The notes under the pieces are model-generated. The model ran no database searches and had not been told where the DNA came from. It saw only the letters and a list, made by a program, of their open reading frames with translations. This document shows, one piece after another, positions 1 to 7,799 of a stretch of 64,000 nucleotides of DNA. The DNA comes from an uncultured Prevotellaceae bacterium. Its GTDB lineage: Bacteria; Bacteroidota; Bacteroidia; Bacteroidales; Muribaculaceae. Position 1 is the first letter of the stretch. Each line of letters starts with the position of its first letter. Both the position numbers and the translations under genes were made by a program. The DNA is taken from assembly GCA_900318205.1 (NCBI GenBank), contig ONJS01000012.1, positions 1 through 64,000 on the forward strand, written 5' to 3'.

Positions 1-1
1 T

Positions 2-502
2 CTCTATGAATCTCTATCGCCCGAGGCACAGCAGAGCTGGTACGGCAAGAAGATGATTGACGAGATCATGCCAGCCGGTGATACTGGCCAGAAAGCCAAA
101 CAATTGACCGTCAAAGGCGATGACGGCAAGGAACTGACAATTAAAGACCTGGCCAAGGGCAAGAAGGTGCTGCTCATCGACTTCTGGGCATCGTGGTGCG
201 GACCGTGCCGTAAGGAGATTCCCAATGTCAAGAAACAGTATGAACTTTACAAGGACAAGGGCTTTGAAGTGGTGAGCATCAGTATTGACAAGAATGAGGC
301 CGCATGGCGCAAGGCCGTGGAGCAGGAGCAGCTGCAATGGCCCAACTTCCTGGACACCATGGGCGCCGCCGATGCCTACAAGGTGCGTTCCATCCCCGCC
401 ATGTTCTTGCTTGATGCCGAGAACTTGACCGTGATTGAATCAGGTGATAATGCCCGTGGCGAGGCTCTCGCCCAGAAACTCGCCGAACTCCTCGGCAAAT
501 AA
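2..502 (+). CDS. TlpA-family thioredoxin-like protein, C-terminal part (5' truncated by window edge)
   Basis: The frame is open from the first bases of the window, so the true start lies upstream; an internal ATG at 53 is not the start. The visible 166 residues hold a thioredoxin-like domain with the redox motif WCGPC (first Cys at visible residue 66) after FWAS, followed by a cis-Pro-type loop (RSIPAMFLLD). This is the TlpA/ResA-like class, which in Bacteroidetes is usually an extracytoplasmic disulfide reductase behind an N-terminal DUF4369 region; that region would lie outside the window. A second, differently built TlpA-type gene follows at 677. The class is clear; the specific substrate is unknown. 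Confidence 0.85.
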   Translation, partial: LYESLSPEAQQSWYGKKMIDEIMPAGDTGQKAKQLTVKGDDGKELTIKDLAKGKKVLLIDFWASWCGPCRKEIPNVKKQYELYKDKGFEVVSISIDKNEAAWRKAVEQEQLQWPNFLDTMGAADAYKVRSIPAMFLLDAENLTVIESGDNARGEALAQKLAELLGK

Positions 503-540
503 TACATACAGTATTCATAGAATTCAAGTGATGTTCTTTG

Positions 541-575
541 GTTCGGGTGACTGCATGCTGGTCACCCGAACTTTG
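541..575 (+). terminator. Intrinsic terminator after the thioredoxin gene
   Basis: A perfect 11-bp stem, GTTCGGGTGAC (541-551) with GTCACCCGAAC (561-571), is followed by a short T run. It lies 39 nt after the stop of the first gene and before the promoter of the next. Confidence 0.7.
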
Positions 576-606
576 AAAAAGGATTGCTGTGAGTTTTCTT
601 GAAAAA

Positions 607-638
607 TTTGGGTATTGATGTGATTCTTACTATCTTTG
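607..638 (+). promoter_or_regulatory. Bacteroidetes-type promoter for the gene at 677
   Basis: TTTG at 607-610 and TATCTTTG at 631-638 are separated by 20 nt, matching the sigma-ABfr consensus. The -7 element ends 38 nt before the ATG at 677, which supports that ATG rather than the upstream start at 599. Confidence 0.75.
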
Positions 639-676
639 CCACAGTAAATCATTCAAAAAACCAAATAATTACGATT

Positions 677-1789
677 ATGAAGAAATTGTTTTTGGCCATG
701 TTTGCGGGCATGATGGCGCTGGGCATGGTCGCCCAGGACGGTAAATTCACGGTGAAAGGTACCTTTGAAGAGTTCGGTGACTCGGTATTTTTCAAGATTT
801 TATCAACTTCCAATGGAAAGTCCTTCCCTGTTACGGGTCAGATGCTTGAACAGACATTTGACCTTAAGGATGCAGATAATATCACTATCGGACACTGGTT
901 TACAGGGCGTAAACATAAAGAGAAAGGCGATATTACTATTCCTGCCATTCCAGGCGAGACGCTTGTTGTCACCAAAGACGATAAGGGCGAGATTCAGCTG
1001 AGCGGTTCGCAGTTCTATGTGGACTATAATGAGGCAAGGAAAGTGGTTGAACCTATTGACCAGGAAGGTGATGAGTTGATGAAGGAACTCATGGATAAAA
1101 TGCAGGCCGGCGCTTCTGAAGACGAACTGATGGCATTGTATGAGGCGAAAATTCCGGTATTGCTTGAGAACTTAAACAATGCAGTGACGGGCTATATCAA
1201 GGCGCATCCCGACCAAGATGCCGCTGCCGCGCTGATTGATGACTTGCCTGAGGAACTCGAATTCCTTGAGCCTGCCGCAGCCCTGCTGACCGAGCGCGCC
1301 CGTAATAGTGTGGCCGCCAACCTGTACAAGACAAAACTCGAGAAAGTACGGAAGGAGGCAGCAAAGCATGGCCAAGCAGGTTCTCTGGCTCCCGACTTTA
1401 CGCTGATGGACATCAACGGCAAGCCGCTGTCGCTGAGTTCGCTGCGTGGCAAGTGGGTGGTTCTCGACTTCTGGGGCTCGTGGTGCGTCTGGTGTATCAA
1501 GGGCATGCCCAAGATGAAGGAATACTATGCCAAGTATCAGGACAAACTTGAAATCCTGGGCGTGGACTGTAACGACACCGTCGAGAAGTGGAAAGCCGCT
1601 GTCGCCAAGAACGAACTGCCCTGGTTGCACGTCTATTGCGATAGGGAGAAGGGCGACAACCCGATGGAGCTGTACCATGTGGAAAACTTCCCCACCAAGA
1701 TCATCCTTGACCCTGAGGGCAAGGTGGCAAAGGTCGTCGTGGGCGAGTCAGCCGGCTTCTATGATTATCTGGACAAGGTGCTGAAGTAA
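677..1789 (+). CDS. Secreted DUF4369-like/TlpA-type thioredoxin protein
   Basis: The 370-aa protein starts with a signal peptide (MKKLFLAMFAGMMALGMVAQ). Residues about 22-235 form a poorly conserved helical N-terminal region of the DUF4369 type, and about 240-370 a thioredoxin domain with FWGSWCVWC (C270, C273). The CVWC active site is unusual compared with CGPC or CPPC and may shift the redox potential. Start choice: the frame is open from 599, but that extension overlaps the promoter and the signal peptide begins at 677. It probably acts in the periplasm or at the outer membrane in disulfide reduction; the partner is unknown. It forms its own transcription unit. Confidence 0.85.
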   Translation: MKKLFLAMFAGMMALGMVAQDGKFTVKGTFEEFGDSVFFKILSTSNGKSFPVTGQMLEQTFDLKDADNITIGHWFTGRKHKEKGDITIPAIPGETLVVTKDDKGEIQLSGSQFYVDYNEARKVVEPIDQEGDELMKELMDKMQAGASEDELMALYEAKIPVLLENLNNAVTGYIKAHPDQDAAAALIDDLPEELEFLEPAAALLTERARNSVAANLYKTKLEKVRKEAAKHGQAGSLAPDFTLMDINGKPLSLSSLRGKWVVLDFWGSWCVWCIKGMPKMKEYYAKYQDKLEILGVDCNDTVEKWKAAVAKNELPWLHVYCDREKGDNPMELYHVENFPTKIILDPEGKVAKVVVGESAGFYDYLDKVLK

Positions 1790-1790
1790 T

Positions 1791-1879
1791 CTAGTTGTCA
1801 GTTTTTAGTTGTCAGTGTCATCCGCATTCATCTGCCAACTGAAAACTTAAAACTGAAAACTTAAAACTGAAAACTGAGA
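1791..1879. repeat. Degenerate word-repeat spacer (GTTGTCAG / AACTGAAAAC family)
   Basis: The entire spacer consists of TTGTCAGTTTTTAGTTGTCAG followed by copies of AAAACTTAAAACTGAAAAC in the opposite sense, so the transcript can fold back on itself. It ends one base before the ATG at 1881. Similar fillers recur at 7744, 43212, 45156 and 46577. Confidence 0.85.
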
Positions 1880-1880
1880 A

Positions 1881-2684
1881 ATGAACGTTAAGGTCAGAAT
1901 GCCCAAGCTCGGCAAGAAGCTGAGAACCAAAAAGTATTGGATTAAGGAGTTGTTGATGACGATTCTCGCCACCAGCATCTCGATTGTCCTCACATTCGGC
2001 TCCGCCAATCTGGTAGAAGGCCGTCATAAAAAGCAGGCTCAGCGCAGAATGGCGATGATGATCATCCATGATATCGACGAGAGCATCAAGCAGATGGAGC
2101 AGGCCGATAGCCTCCTTAGGGAATACCATGACTTGCAATTTGAGGTACTTGAGGGCAGGTACAGCGAGTCTTTGGGTATCGCCTGTGTGATGCTGGCTTC
2201 CAATGACCCATCGTACATAAAGTTTGCCCATACAACCGAGCACATCTTTACTTCCAATGTGGACACTTGGAGCACGATAGGTAAGGTGGATTTTATCGAC
2301 AACGTGAGCGGTTGTTACATTCTTCGTGAAGAGTATAAGAAGGAAATTATTGATGCTTTTCATGAGTTGATAGACCAAAAAAACGACTCCGATTTATCGC
2401 ATTTGGATGACCTGTTGGCAATTAAATCTGAGTATTATGTGGCTTGTTCATCTGGATTAATCAATGAAATTAAGGCTGCCAATGAGTTGAATAAGCGTAT
2501 CATGGGAATTTCAGATAAGGATTATGCAAAGTTCAATTCCAAGATGATTGGTTATGAACAATCAGATATTGATTCCCTGTACGACGTTGTGGATAAAGAA
2601 TACTTGAAAGATATTGAGAGGAGAGCCCGGGCAATGAATAATTTCAAAAAAAATAAAGCCACCATGTATCCCGATGAGGATTAA
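1881..2684 (+). CDS. Conserved hypothetical protein with one N-terminal membrane segment
   Basis: The 267-aa protein has a basic N-terminus (KLGKKLRTKKYW), one membrane segment at about residues 22-44 (LLMTILATSISIVLTFGSA), and a long, charged, mainly helical remainder. I do not recognise a named domain. The topology suggests an inner-membrane protein with most of its mass on one side. A word-repeat spacer abuts its start. It sits upstream of trxB with a 32-nt gap in the same direction, so co-transcription is possible, though no functional link is evident. Confidence 0.7.
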   Translation: MNVKVRMPKLGKKLRTKKYWIKELLMTILATSISIVLTFGSANLVEGRHKKQAQRRMAMMIIHDIDESIKQMEQADSLLREYHDLQFEVLEGRYSESLGIACVMLASNDPSYIKFAHTTEHIFTSNVDTWSTIGKVDFIDNVSGCYILREEYKKEIIDAFHELIDQKNDSDLSHLDDLLAIKSEYYVACSSGLINEIKAANELNKRIMGISDKDYAKFNSKMIGYEQSDIDSLYDVVDKEYLKDIERRARAMNNFKKNKATMYPDED

Positions 2685-2737
2685 ATAAGAATAAAGACTT
2701 ACCAATCAACTAAATATTGAACTTAAACTTAGCAAAA

Positions 2738-3664
2738 ATGAACCATACACAATGTTTGATTATCGGGTCCGGCCCTGCCGGATATACCGCAGCGATTTAT
2801 CTGGTGCGCTCAGCCATTGACTGCTTGCTCATTGAGGGCTTGCAGGTGGGCGGACAGTTGACCCAAACGACTACCATCGAGAATTTCCCGGGCTTCCCCG
2901 AGGGTGTTGACGGCTACCAGTTGATGGAGAACATGCGCCAGCAGGCGGTGAACCTGGGCGCCAAGATGAAGTCGGGCCTCGTGGCTGGCATCGACATGAG
3001 CCAGCGCCCATTCCTTATCACCCTCGACGGTGGCGAGCAGATGACTGCCGACACCATCATCGTGGCTACTGGTGCTACCGCCAAGTACCTGGGCTTGCCC
3101 GACGAGACTAAGTATGCAGGGCAGGGTGTATCGGCCTGTGCAACCTGCGACGGCTTCTTCTACCGCAAGAAGGTGGTGGCTGTCGTGGGCGGTGGCGATA
3201 CTGCCTGTGAGGAGGCCGACTACCTGAGCCATCTCGCCAGCAAGGTCTATCTCATCGTCCGCAAGGACTACCTGCGTGCCAGCGAGGCGATGCAGCAGCG
3301 CGTCAAGGAGAACGACAAGATCGAGATACTGTTCAACACCAACACCGTGGGCCTCTTTGGCGACAACGGCGTGGAGGGTGCCCACTTGGTACGCTTCAAG
3401 GGCACTGACAAGGAGGAACTGTTTGACATCGCTATCGACGGCTTCTTCCTCGCCATCGGCCACCGTCCCAACACCGAGTTCCTGGGCGGGCAGATTGACC
3501 TTGACGAACAGGGATACATCAAGCTGACGGGCCACAACACGGCAACCAACGTCGAGGGCGTGTTTGCAGCCGGTGACGTCGCCGACCCGCACTACCGTCA
3601 GGCTATCGTCGCTGCTGCAGGAGGCTGCCGCGCCGCCATCGACGTGAAGCAGTACCTGTCGTAA
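2738..3664 (+). CDS. trxB: Thioredoxin reductase (NADPH)
   Basis: The 308-aa protein has the full low-molecular-weight thioredoxin reductase layout: FAD-binding GSGPAGYTAA at the N-terminus, redox-active CATC (C134-C137), NADPH-binding GGGDTACEEA, and a C-terminal FAD motif (GVFAAGDVAD). It transfers electrons from NADPH through FAD to thioredoxin in the cytoplasm. The ATG at 2738 is preferred: the frame can be extended to a TTG at 2717, but that adds seven non-conserved residues ahead of the usual N-terminus. Thioredoxin-fold proteins lie just upstream in the window. Confidence 0.97.
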   Translation: MNHTQCLIIGSGPAGYTAAIYLVRSAIDCLLIEGLQVGGQLTQTTTIENFPGFPEGVDGYQLMENMRQQAVNLGAKMKSGLVAGIDMSQRPFLITLDGGEQMTADTIIVATGATAKYLGLPDETKYAGQGVSACATCDGFFYRKKVVAVVGGGDTACEEADYLSHLASKVYLIVRKDYLRASEAMQQRVKENDKIEILFNTNTVGLFGDNGVEGAHLVRFKGTDKEELFDIAIDGFFLAIGHRPNTEFLGGQIDLDEQGYIKLTGHNTATNVEGVFAAGDVADPHYRQAIVAAAGGCRAAIDVKQYLS

Positions 3665-3675
3665 GAATCGTCGCG

Positions 3676-3990
3676 ATGGACATTGCCTTGATCTTCATCG
3701 TATTATCGGGGGTATCCCTGATGATGGTCTTTTTGGCTGTCGTTATCTTGACGGGCCATGGTGATGGGCTGATTGCCGGCTACAACACAGCGAAGAAAGA
3801 AAAGCGCGAGCAGTACAACATGAAGCGGTTGAGGGCTGTTGTTGCAGGCCTGATATCCTTTACGATGGCATTTGTCTAGTGCGTGGCTCTGATTGACAAC
3901 ATGATGGTCACTCTGCTCGGGCTGCTGGTACTGATTGCCGCCAATATCGCTGGCATCCACATTGCCAATAGCTGGTGCAAGAAAGCTTGA
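3676..3990 (+). pseudogene. DUF3784-like small membrane protein split by an in-frame TAG
   Basis: The first part (3676-3879, 67 aa) has a membrane segment (ALIFIVLSGVSLMMVFLAVVIL), the DUF3784-like signature LIAGYNTAKKEKREQYN and the start of a second membrane segment. It stops at TAG (3877-3879) in the middle of that segment. The same frame continues for 36 codons to TGA (3988-3990) and encodes a hydrophobic stretch (MVTLLGLLVLIAANIAGIHI) that completes the expected length of about 104 aa. One base change from a sense codon therefore disables an otherwise intact gene, unless the amber codon is suppressed or is a sequence error. It starts 11 nt after trxB. Confidence 0.75.
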
Positions 3991-4095
3991 CTGTGATCGA
4001 CTGGGAATAACTGTGAGTGACTGGGAATAACTGGGGGAGAGGGTTTCTCCCGTTGTTCCCAGTCATTCTCATTGTTCCCATTCTTCTCAGTTGTT
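3991..4095. repeat. CTGGGAATGA word repeats, left flank of the four-helix-bundle gene
   Basis: Copies of ACTGGGAATAACTG lie in plus sense (about 3999-4036), then copies of the complementary word (TTCCCAGTCATTCTC) at 4053-4095 that run into the stop codon of the minus-strand gene. The two senses can pair (ACTGGGAA with TTCCCAGT, GGGGGAGA with TCTCCC) into a hairpin around 4041-4047. Confidence 0.85.
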
Positions 4096-4648
4096 ATCGG
4101 TGGTTGTCGCGCCAGTTGCGGCGGGCTTGTGACATTTGTTCTCGGATGCCGCCGTTTTCCAGAAAATCGTTTTTCAACTTTTGCAGCAATTTCATTAAAA
4201 GGTAGTCTGTCTGGTGGAGCAGGATGAGGGCAATATTGGCTATTGTCTCGTCGTTGCGCAACTCACACACTCTCATGTAATCGGCAGGGGAGGTGTGTTG
4301 CCTGCACCAGGAACGTGCGTTTTGGAATTGGTCGCTGTTTGAGTCCCAAAGGGACAACCCATGAGTACGCAGATAGTCCTCATAATCCTCTTGCAACTCC
4401 TTTAAACTTGCCTTGGCGACATTGACCAGCTTGATGTTGGTTTCCATTGATGTGGTTCCCGCCTCGTTGCCCTCCGCTATGTTCTGTTTGCCCGAACGTG
4501 CTGCTTGCTTCATTTGGTCAACAGTGCGATCGCCAGCCTTAGGAAGATAATGCTCCACAAAGTAGCATGTGATGTCGTAGATGCATTCTGCTTTCTGGAA
4601 GGCGATGAGGTTCTTGTAGTTGCCCTTCAGTGGGAGGAAATCGTTCAT
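4094..4648 (-). CDS. Four-helix-bundle protein (23S rRNA IVP/S23-like family)
   Basis: The 184-aa protein begins LKGNYKNLIAFQKAECIYDI and carries RTVDQMKQAARSGKQNIAEG, the signature of the S23/IVP four-helix-bundle family. A C-terminal helical suffix follows (LLMKLLQKLKNDFLENGGI). Relatives are encoded inside intervening sequences of 23S rRNA genes or next to diversity-generating retroelements; the function of solitary chromosomal copies is unknown. Here the gene is bounded exactly by inverted word repeats: one array abuts its start codon (4649-4688) and the other overlaps its stop codon (4053-4095). No reverse transcriptase or rRNA gene is nearby. Confidence 0.85.
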   Translation of the reverse strand: MNDFLPLKGNYKNLIAFQKAECIYDITCYFVEHYLPKAGDRTVDQMKQAARSGKQNIAEGNEAGTTSMETNIKLVNVAKASLKELQEDYEDYLRTHGLSLWDSNSDQFQNARSWCRQHTSPADYMRVCELRNDETIANIALILLHQTDYLLMKLLQKLKNDFLENGGIREQMSQARRNWRDNHR

Positions 4649-4688
4649 AACTGGGAGTGACTGGGAATGACTGGGAGAAACTGGGAAC
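4649..4688. repeat. CTGGGAATGA word repeats, right flank of the four-helix-bundle gene
   Basis: Four tandem degenerate copies of ACTGGGAATG/ACTGGGAGTG/ACTGGGAGAA abut the start codon of the minus-strand gene. Their reverse complement (GTTCCCAGTTTCTCCCAG) matches the array at 4053-4095, so the gene is framed by an imperfect inverted repeat. Confidence 0.85.
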
Positions 4689-4691
4689 TAT

Positions 4692-5753
4692 CTATTGTTC
4701 TTGGGGGACGTTCTTGTTGTTGCTCATGACGAGGGAGTGGGTGCGTTGCATGAAGCGGGTGAATTCGGCTTTGGAGTCGGGACGCAGCAGGTCGGGACGC
4801 GCCTCGGGGATGAGGACGTAGTTCTGGCCATGGGCGACGGGTTTCTGGACGAAGAAGAGTTTGTAGCGCGGGTCTACGATGACAGCATGGCCGTTTTCCA
4901 TCCTTAACGATACCTTGACCATGGCGCCGCCACGAGTGTCGATGTCGCTCTGGTTGCTGATGAAGTTGCCCATGCTATAGACGAGCAGCACGTCCTTGTC
5001 ATACTCCTCGCTGTGGCGAACCTCCATGGGCTCCACGACATGGGGATGTCCGCCGATAATGAGATCTACGCCCTGGGTGACGAGCCAGTCAGCCAGGGTG
5101 CGTTGTGAAGCAACGGGTTTCAGTTGGTACTCGATGCCCCAGTGCAGGTTGACACAGATGGCATGCGCCCCGCGCTCACGCGCGAGTGAGATGTCGTCGG
5201 CAATCTGCTGCTGGTCAATGAAATCGACAATGACGTCGCCTTGAATCGGGATGCCGTTGGTGCCGTAGGTATAGTCGAGAAAGGCAATTTTCATGCCCTT
5301 GATGTTGACGATGTAAGGGATGCGCTTGGCTCGTTCCTGGTCGTTGGGATAGGTGCCGATGTGGGCTATACCCATGGAATCCAATGCTTGATAGGTGCGC
5401 ACCAGACCCTTGTCACGACGGTCCAGACAGTGGTTGTTGGCGGTGAGGAACAGGTCAAAGCCCACGTCCTTAAGTCGCTGGGCATAGCTGTCGGGGGCGC
5501 TGAAGCAGGGATAGCCCGTGTAGGGCTTGCCCGCCAAGGGACACTCCAGATTGACTACGGCAAGGTCGGCCCAGCGGACATCGTCCTCGATGTATTGGAA
5601 ACAAGGGGTATAATCGTAGGTGCCGTCGGGCTGCTGGGCAGCGGTAATCTGCGGTGCATGCTGCATGGCGTCGCCCACAAACATCAGATTAACCGTGTGG
5701 TTGCTCTGCAGCAGCGACACGATCGACAGCATCAATATGGAGAGAAGCTTCAT
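4692..5753 (-). CDS. CapA-family protein (metallophosphatase-like, poly-gamma-glutamate type)
   Basis: The 353-aa protein has an N-terminal signal peptide (MKLLSILMLSIVSLLQS) followed by the CapA fold: metal-site motifs VGDAMQH, VNLECPLAG and FLTANNHCLDR, then VNLHWGIEY and GGHPHVVEPM with YSMGNFISNQ. These are hallmark residues of the calcineurin-like CapA superfamily. Members were named for poly-gamma-glutamate capsule export, but many lack capBC partners, as here, so they may act on other surface polymers. The gene lies downstream of ffh in the same direction, separated by a hairpin and a word-repeat spacer. Confidence 0.88.
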   Translation of the reverse strand: MKLLSILMLSIVSLLQSNHTVNLMFVGDAMQHAPQITAAQQPDGTYDYTPCFQYIEDDVRWADLAVVNLECPLAGKPYTGYPCFSAPDSYAQRLKDVGFDLFLTANNHCLDRRDKGLVRTYQALDSMGIAHIGTYPNDQERAKRIPYIVNIKGMKIAFLDYTYGTNGIPIQGDVIVDFIDQQQIADDISLARERGAHAICVNLHWGIEYQLKPVASQRTLADWLVTQGVDLIIGGHPHVVEPMEVRHSEEYDKDVLLVYSMGNFISNQSDIDTRGGAMVKVSLRMENGHAVIVDPRYKLFFVQKPVAHGQNYVLIPEARPDLLRPDSKAEFTRFMQRTHSLVMSNNKNVPQEQ

Positions 5754-5776
5754 AGTTTAAGCGGGCTTTACCCGCA

Positions 5777-5848
5777 GTTTAGAGTTTAATGTTTAGTGTT
5801 TAATGATTAAAGTTTAGGGTTGGTATCTCTAAACCCTAAACTTTAAAC
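5777..5848. repeat. Word-repeat spacer (AGTTTAGAGTTTAATG / AACCCTAAACTTT family)
   Basis: Degenerate TTTAATGTTTAGTG words are followed by GGTATCTCT and the complementary words AAACCCTAAACTTTAAACTT. The two halves are inverted relative to each other. They fill the ffh-capA spacer with a small hairpin (GCGGGCTTTACCCGC) at 5761-5775. Confidence 0.8.
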
Positions 5849-5883
5849 TTCAAGTGAGCAAGCAAAACGCTTGCTCACTTGAA
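5849..5883 (-). terminator. Hairpin after ffh
   Basis: A perfect 15-bp stem, TTCAAGTGAGCAAGC with GCTTGCTCACTTGAA, surrounds a 5-nt loop and lies 6 nt beyond the ffh stop codon. It lacks a clear T run, so it could be an RNA-stabilising hairpin as well as a terminator. Confidence 0.6.
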
Positions 5884-5889
5884 TGATGG

Positions 5890-7239
5890 TTAGCGTCCGC
5901 GCTTGGCCGCCTTGGCTTGAGCCTTGGCGTTGCGCATCATCTGCATGGGATTGGTCGAAACCTGGTGCATCACCTTGCGCATCGACAGGAACTGCTTCAA
6001 CAGGCGGTTTACCTCCTCGACGCTGGTACCGCTACCGGCAGCGATGCGTTTGCGGCGGCTGGCGTCGATGATGTCGGGGTTGGCGCGCTCCTGCGGGGTC
6101 ATCGAGCCGATGATGGCCTCTACACCCTTGAATGCGTCGTCGGGGATATCAATGTCCTTGATGGCCTTGCCCACGCCAGGAATCATTGATGCCAGGCTCT
6201 TGAGGTTACCCATCTTCTTGATTTGCTTGATCTGCTTGATGAAGTCGTCGAAGTCAAACTTGTTCTGCTTGATCTTCTTCTCCAGCTTCTCGGCCTCTTC
6301 CTCGTCATACTGCTGCTGCATGCGGTCCACAAACGACACGATATCGCCCATGCCCAGGATGCGGTCGGCCATACCTTTGGGACGGAAAGGGTCCAGGTCG
6401 GTCATCTTCTCGCCGATACCCACAAACTTGATGGGCTTATCGACAACGGCGCGGATTGACAGGGCGGCACCACCACGGGTGTCACCGTCGAGCTTGGTGA
6501 GCACGACGCCGTCAAAGTCTAGGCGATCGTTGAAGGCCTTGGCGGTATTGACGGCATCCTGACCGGTCATTGAGTCCACAACGAACAGGGTCTCGTTGGG
6601 GTGGATGGCATCCTTGATGGCTTTGATCTCGACCATCATCGCCTCGTCAACAGCCAGACGGCCGGCGGTATCGACGATGACCAGGTCATAGCCATTCTGC
6701 TTGGCATGCTCGATGGCGTGCTGAGCGATGGCCACGGGGTCCTTGCTCTCGGGCTCGCTATAGACGGGCACCTCGATCTGCTCGGCGATGGTCTTCAGCT
6801 GGTCGATAGCGGCGGGACGATAGACGTCACAGGCGACGAGCAGCGGTTTGCGTTTTTCCTTACCGCTCTTGAGGCGGTTGGCGAGTTTGCCGGTGAAGGT
6901 GGTTTTACCGGAACCTTGCAGACCCGACATCAGGATGACGGCGGGATTGCCCTCGATGCTGAAGGTGGCCTCCTCACCGCCCATGAGCTCGGCGAGCTCG
7001 TCATGGACGATCTTGACCATCAGCTGGCTGGGGTTAACGGCGTTGATGACGTTCTGGCCCAGGGCCTTCTGCTTGACGTCATCGACAAACTTCTTGGCGA
7101 CGGGGTAGCTGACGTCGGCGTCAACCAGTGCGCGGCGCACCTCCTTGAGGGTGGAAGCTACGTTGATTTCGGTAATGCGGCCTTGTCCTTTCAGGACTTT
7201 AAATGACCGTTCAAGTTTATCAGATAAATTTTCAAACAT
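5890..7239 (-). CDS. ffh: Signal recognition particle protein Ffh
   Basis: The 449-aa protein shows the Ffh order: a helical N domain (MFENLSDKLERSF), the G domain with GLQGSGKTT (residues 106-114), DTAGR, TKLDGDTRGGAAL and the FVGIGEKMTDLDPF closing motif, then a methionine-rich M domain (FLSMRKVMHQVSTNPMQMMR) that binds SRP RNA and signal sequences. It is the GTPase that targets nascent inner-membrane and secreted proteins to FtsY and SecYEG. The length is normal for Bacteroidetes. It lies downstream of panC-panD in the same direction. Confidence 0.98.
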   Translation of the reverse strand: MFENLSDKLERSFKVLKGQGRITEINVASTLKEVRRALVDADVSYPVAKKFVDDVKQKALGQNVINAVNPSQLMVKIVHDELAELMGGEEATFSIEGNPAVILMSGLQGSGKTTFTGKLANRLKSGKEKRKPLLVACDVYRPAAIDQLKTIAEQIEVPVYSEPESKDPVAIAQHAIEHAKQNGYDLVIVDTAGRLAVDEAMMVEIKAIKDAIHPNETLFVVDSMTGQDAVNTAKAFNDRLDFDGVVLTKLDGDTRGGAALSIRAVVDKPIKFVGIGEKMTDLDPFRPKGMADRILGMGDIVSFVDRMQQQYDEEEAEKLEKKIKQNKFDFDDFIKQIKQIKKMGNLKSLASMIPGVGKAIKDIDIPDDAFKGVEAIIGSMTPQERANPDIIDASRRKRIAAGSGTSVEEVNRLLKQFLSMRKVMHQVSTNPMQMMRNAKAQAKAAKRGR

Positions 7240-7290
7240 TATTTTGGTGGTTTTTAGAATTTCTCAGTTTTCCCTGCCATAATAATCTCA

Positions 7291-7350
7291 CGCTAAGTCG
7301 CAAAGACGCTAAGTTTTTCATTATAGCTTAGCGCCTTAGCGCCTTAGCGT
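7291..7350. repeat. CGCTAAG word-repeat palindrome
   Basis: CACGCTAAGTCGCAAAGACG at 7291 is answered by CTTAGCGCC words ending in TTAGCGTG at 7350, giving an imperfect inverted repeat with a 10-nt loop. It fills most of the panD-ffh spacer. The word family resembles repeats I recall around GxxExxY-type small genes elsewhere, but no such gene is present. Confidence 0.75.
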
Positions 7351-7378
7351 GAATTTAATGTGCAGTTAAATAATATTC

Positions 7379-7741
7379 TTATTTCTTTTTCTTGATGAGT
7401 CGGTTGGTGGCAGTGTCGGGGAAGACAATCTGCGGTTTGAACTCGCGGCCTTCCTCGGGGGTGACGATGGCGTAAGCCATGATGATAACGATGTCGCCCA
7501 CCTCGACCTTGCGAGCGGCGGCTCCGTTCAGGCAGATGGTGCCGCTGCCGCGCTCACCAGCGATGGTGTAGGTGTCAAGGCGCTCGCCGTTGTTTACGTC
7601 AACGATATACACGCGTTCGCCCTCGATGATGCCAGCGGCATCCATGAGGTCCTGGTCGATAGTGATGCTACCGATGTAGTTAAGGTTAGCATCGGTCACC
7701 GTGACACGGTGAATCTTGGATTTCATGACCTGGATGTACAT
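7379..7741 (-). CDS. panD: Aspartate 1-decarboxylase
   Basis: The 120-aa proenzyme begins [20 protein letters not shown] and contains YIGSIT with the Gly24-Ser25 bond where PanD self-cleaves to form the pyruvoyl cofactor. The [12 protein letters not shown] and IIMAYA segments are typical. It makes beta-alanine from aspartate for pantothenate synthesis. The start keeps MYIQV ahead of the conserved KSKIH, as expected for Bacteroides-type PanD. It lies downstream of panC across a 58-nt word-repeat spacer, so panC-panD form an operon. Confidence 0.97.
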   Translation of the reverse strand: MYIQVMKSKIHRVTVTDANLNYIGSITIDQDLMDAAGIIEGERVYIVDVNNGERLDTYTIAGERGSGTICLNGAAARKVEVGDIVIIMAYAIVTPEEGREFKPQIVFPDTATNRLIKKKK

Positions 7742-7743
7742 AT

Positions 7744-7793
7744 CTTCAGTTTTTTAGTTGTCAGTTATCAGTTTTCAGTTGTCAGCAATCTGC
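7744..7793. repeat. GTTGTCAG/GTTTTCAG word repeats between panC and panD
   Basis: Tandem degenerate copies of TTAGTTGTCAG, TTATCAG and TTTTCAG fill the operon-internal spacer and end 2 nt from the panD start codon. Confidence 0.85.
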
Positions 7794-7799
7794 TAAAAC

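Noticed and set aside
599-676. Upstream start for the TlpA-type protein at 677
   Set aside because: The extension overlaps the promoter elements and would put 26 residues before a clear signal peptide.
3880-3990. The second half of the DUF3784-like gene as an independent small gene
   Set aside because: Only late internal ATGs exist and the hydrophobic segment completes the upstream half; a split gene explains it better.
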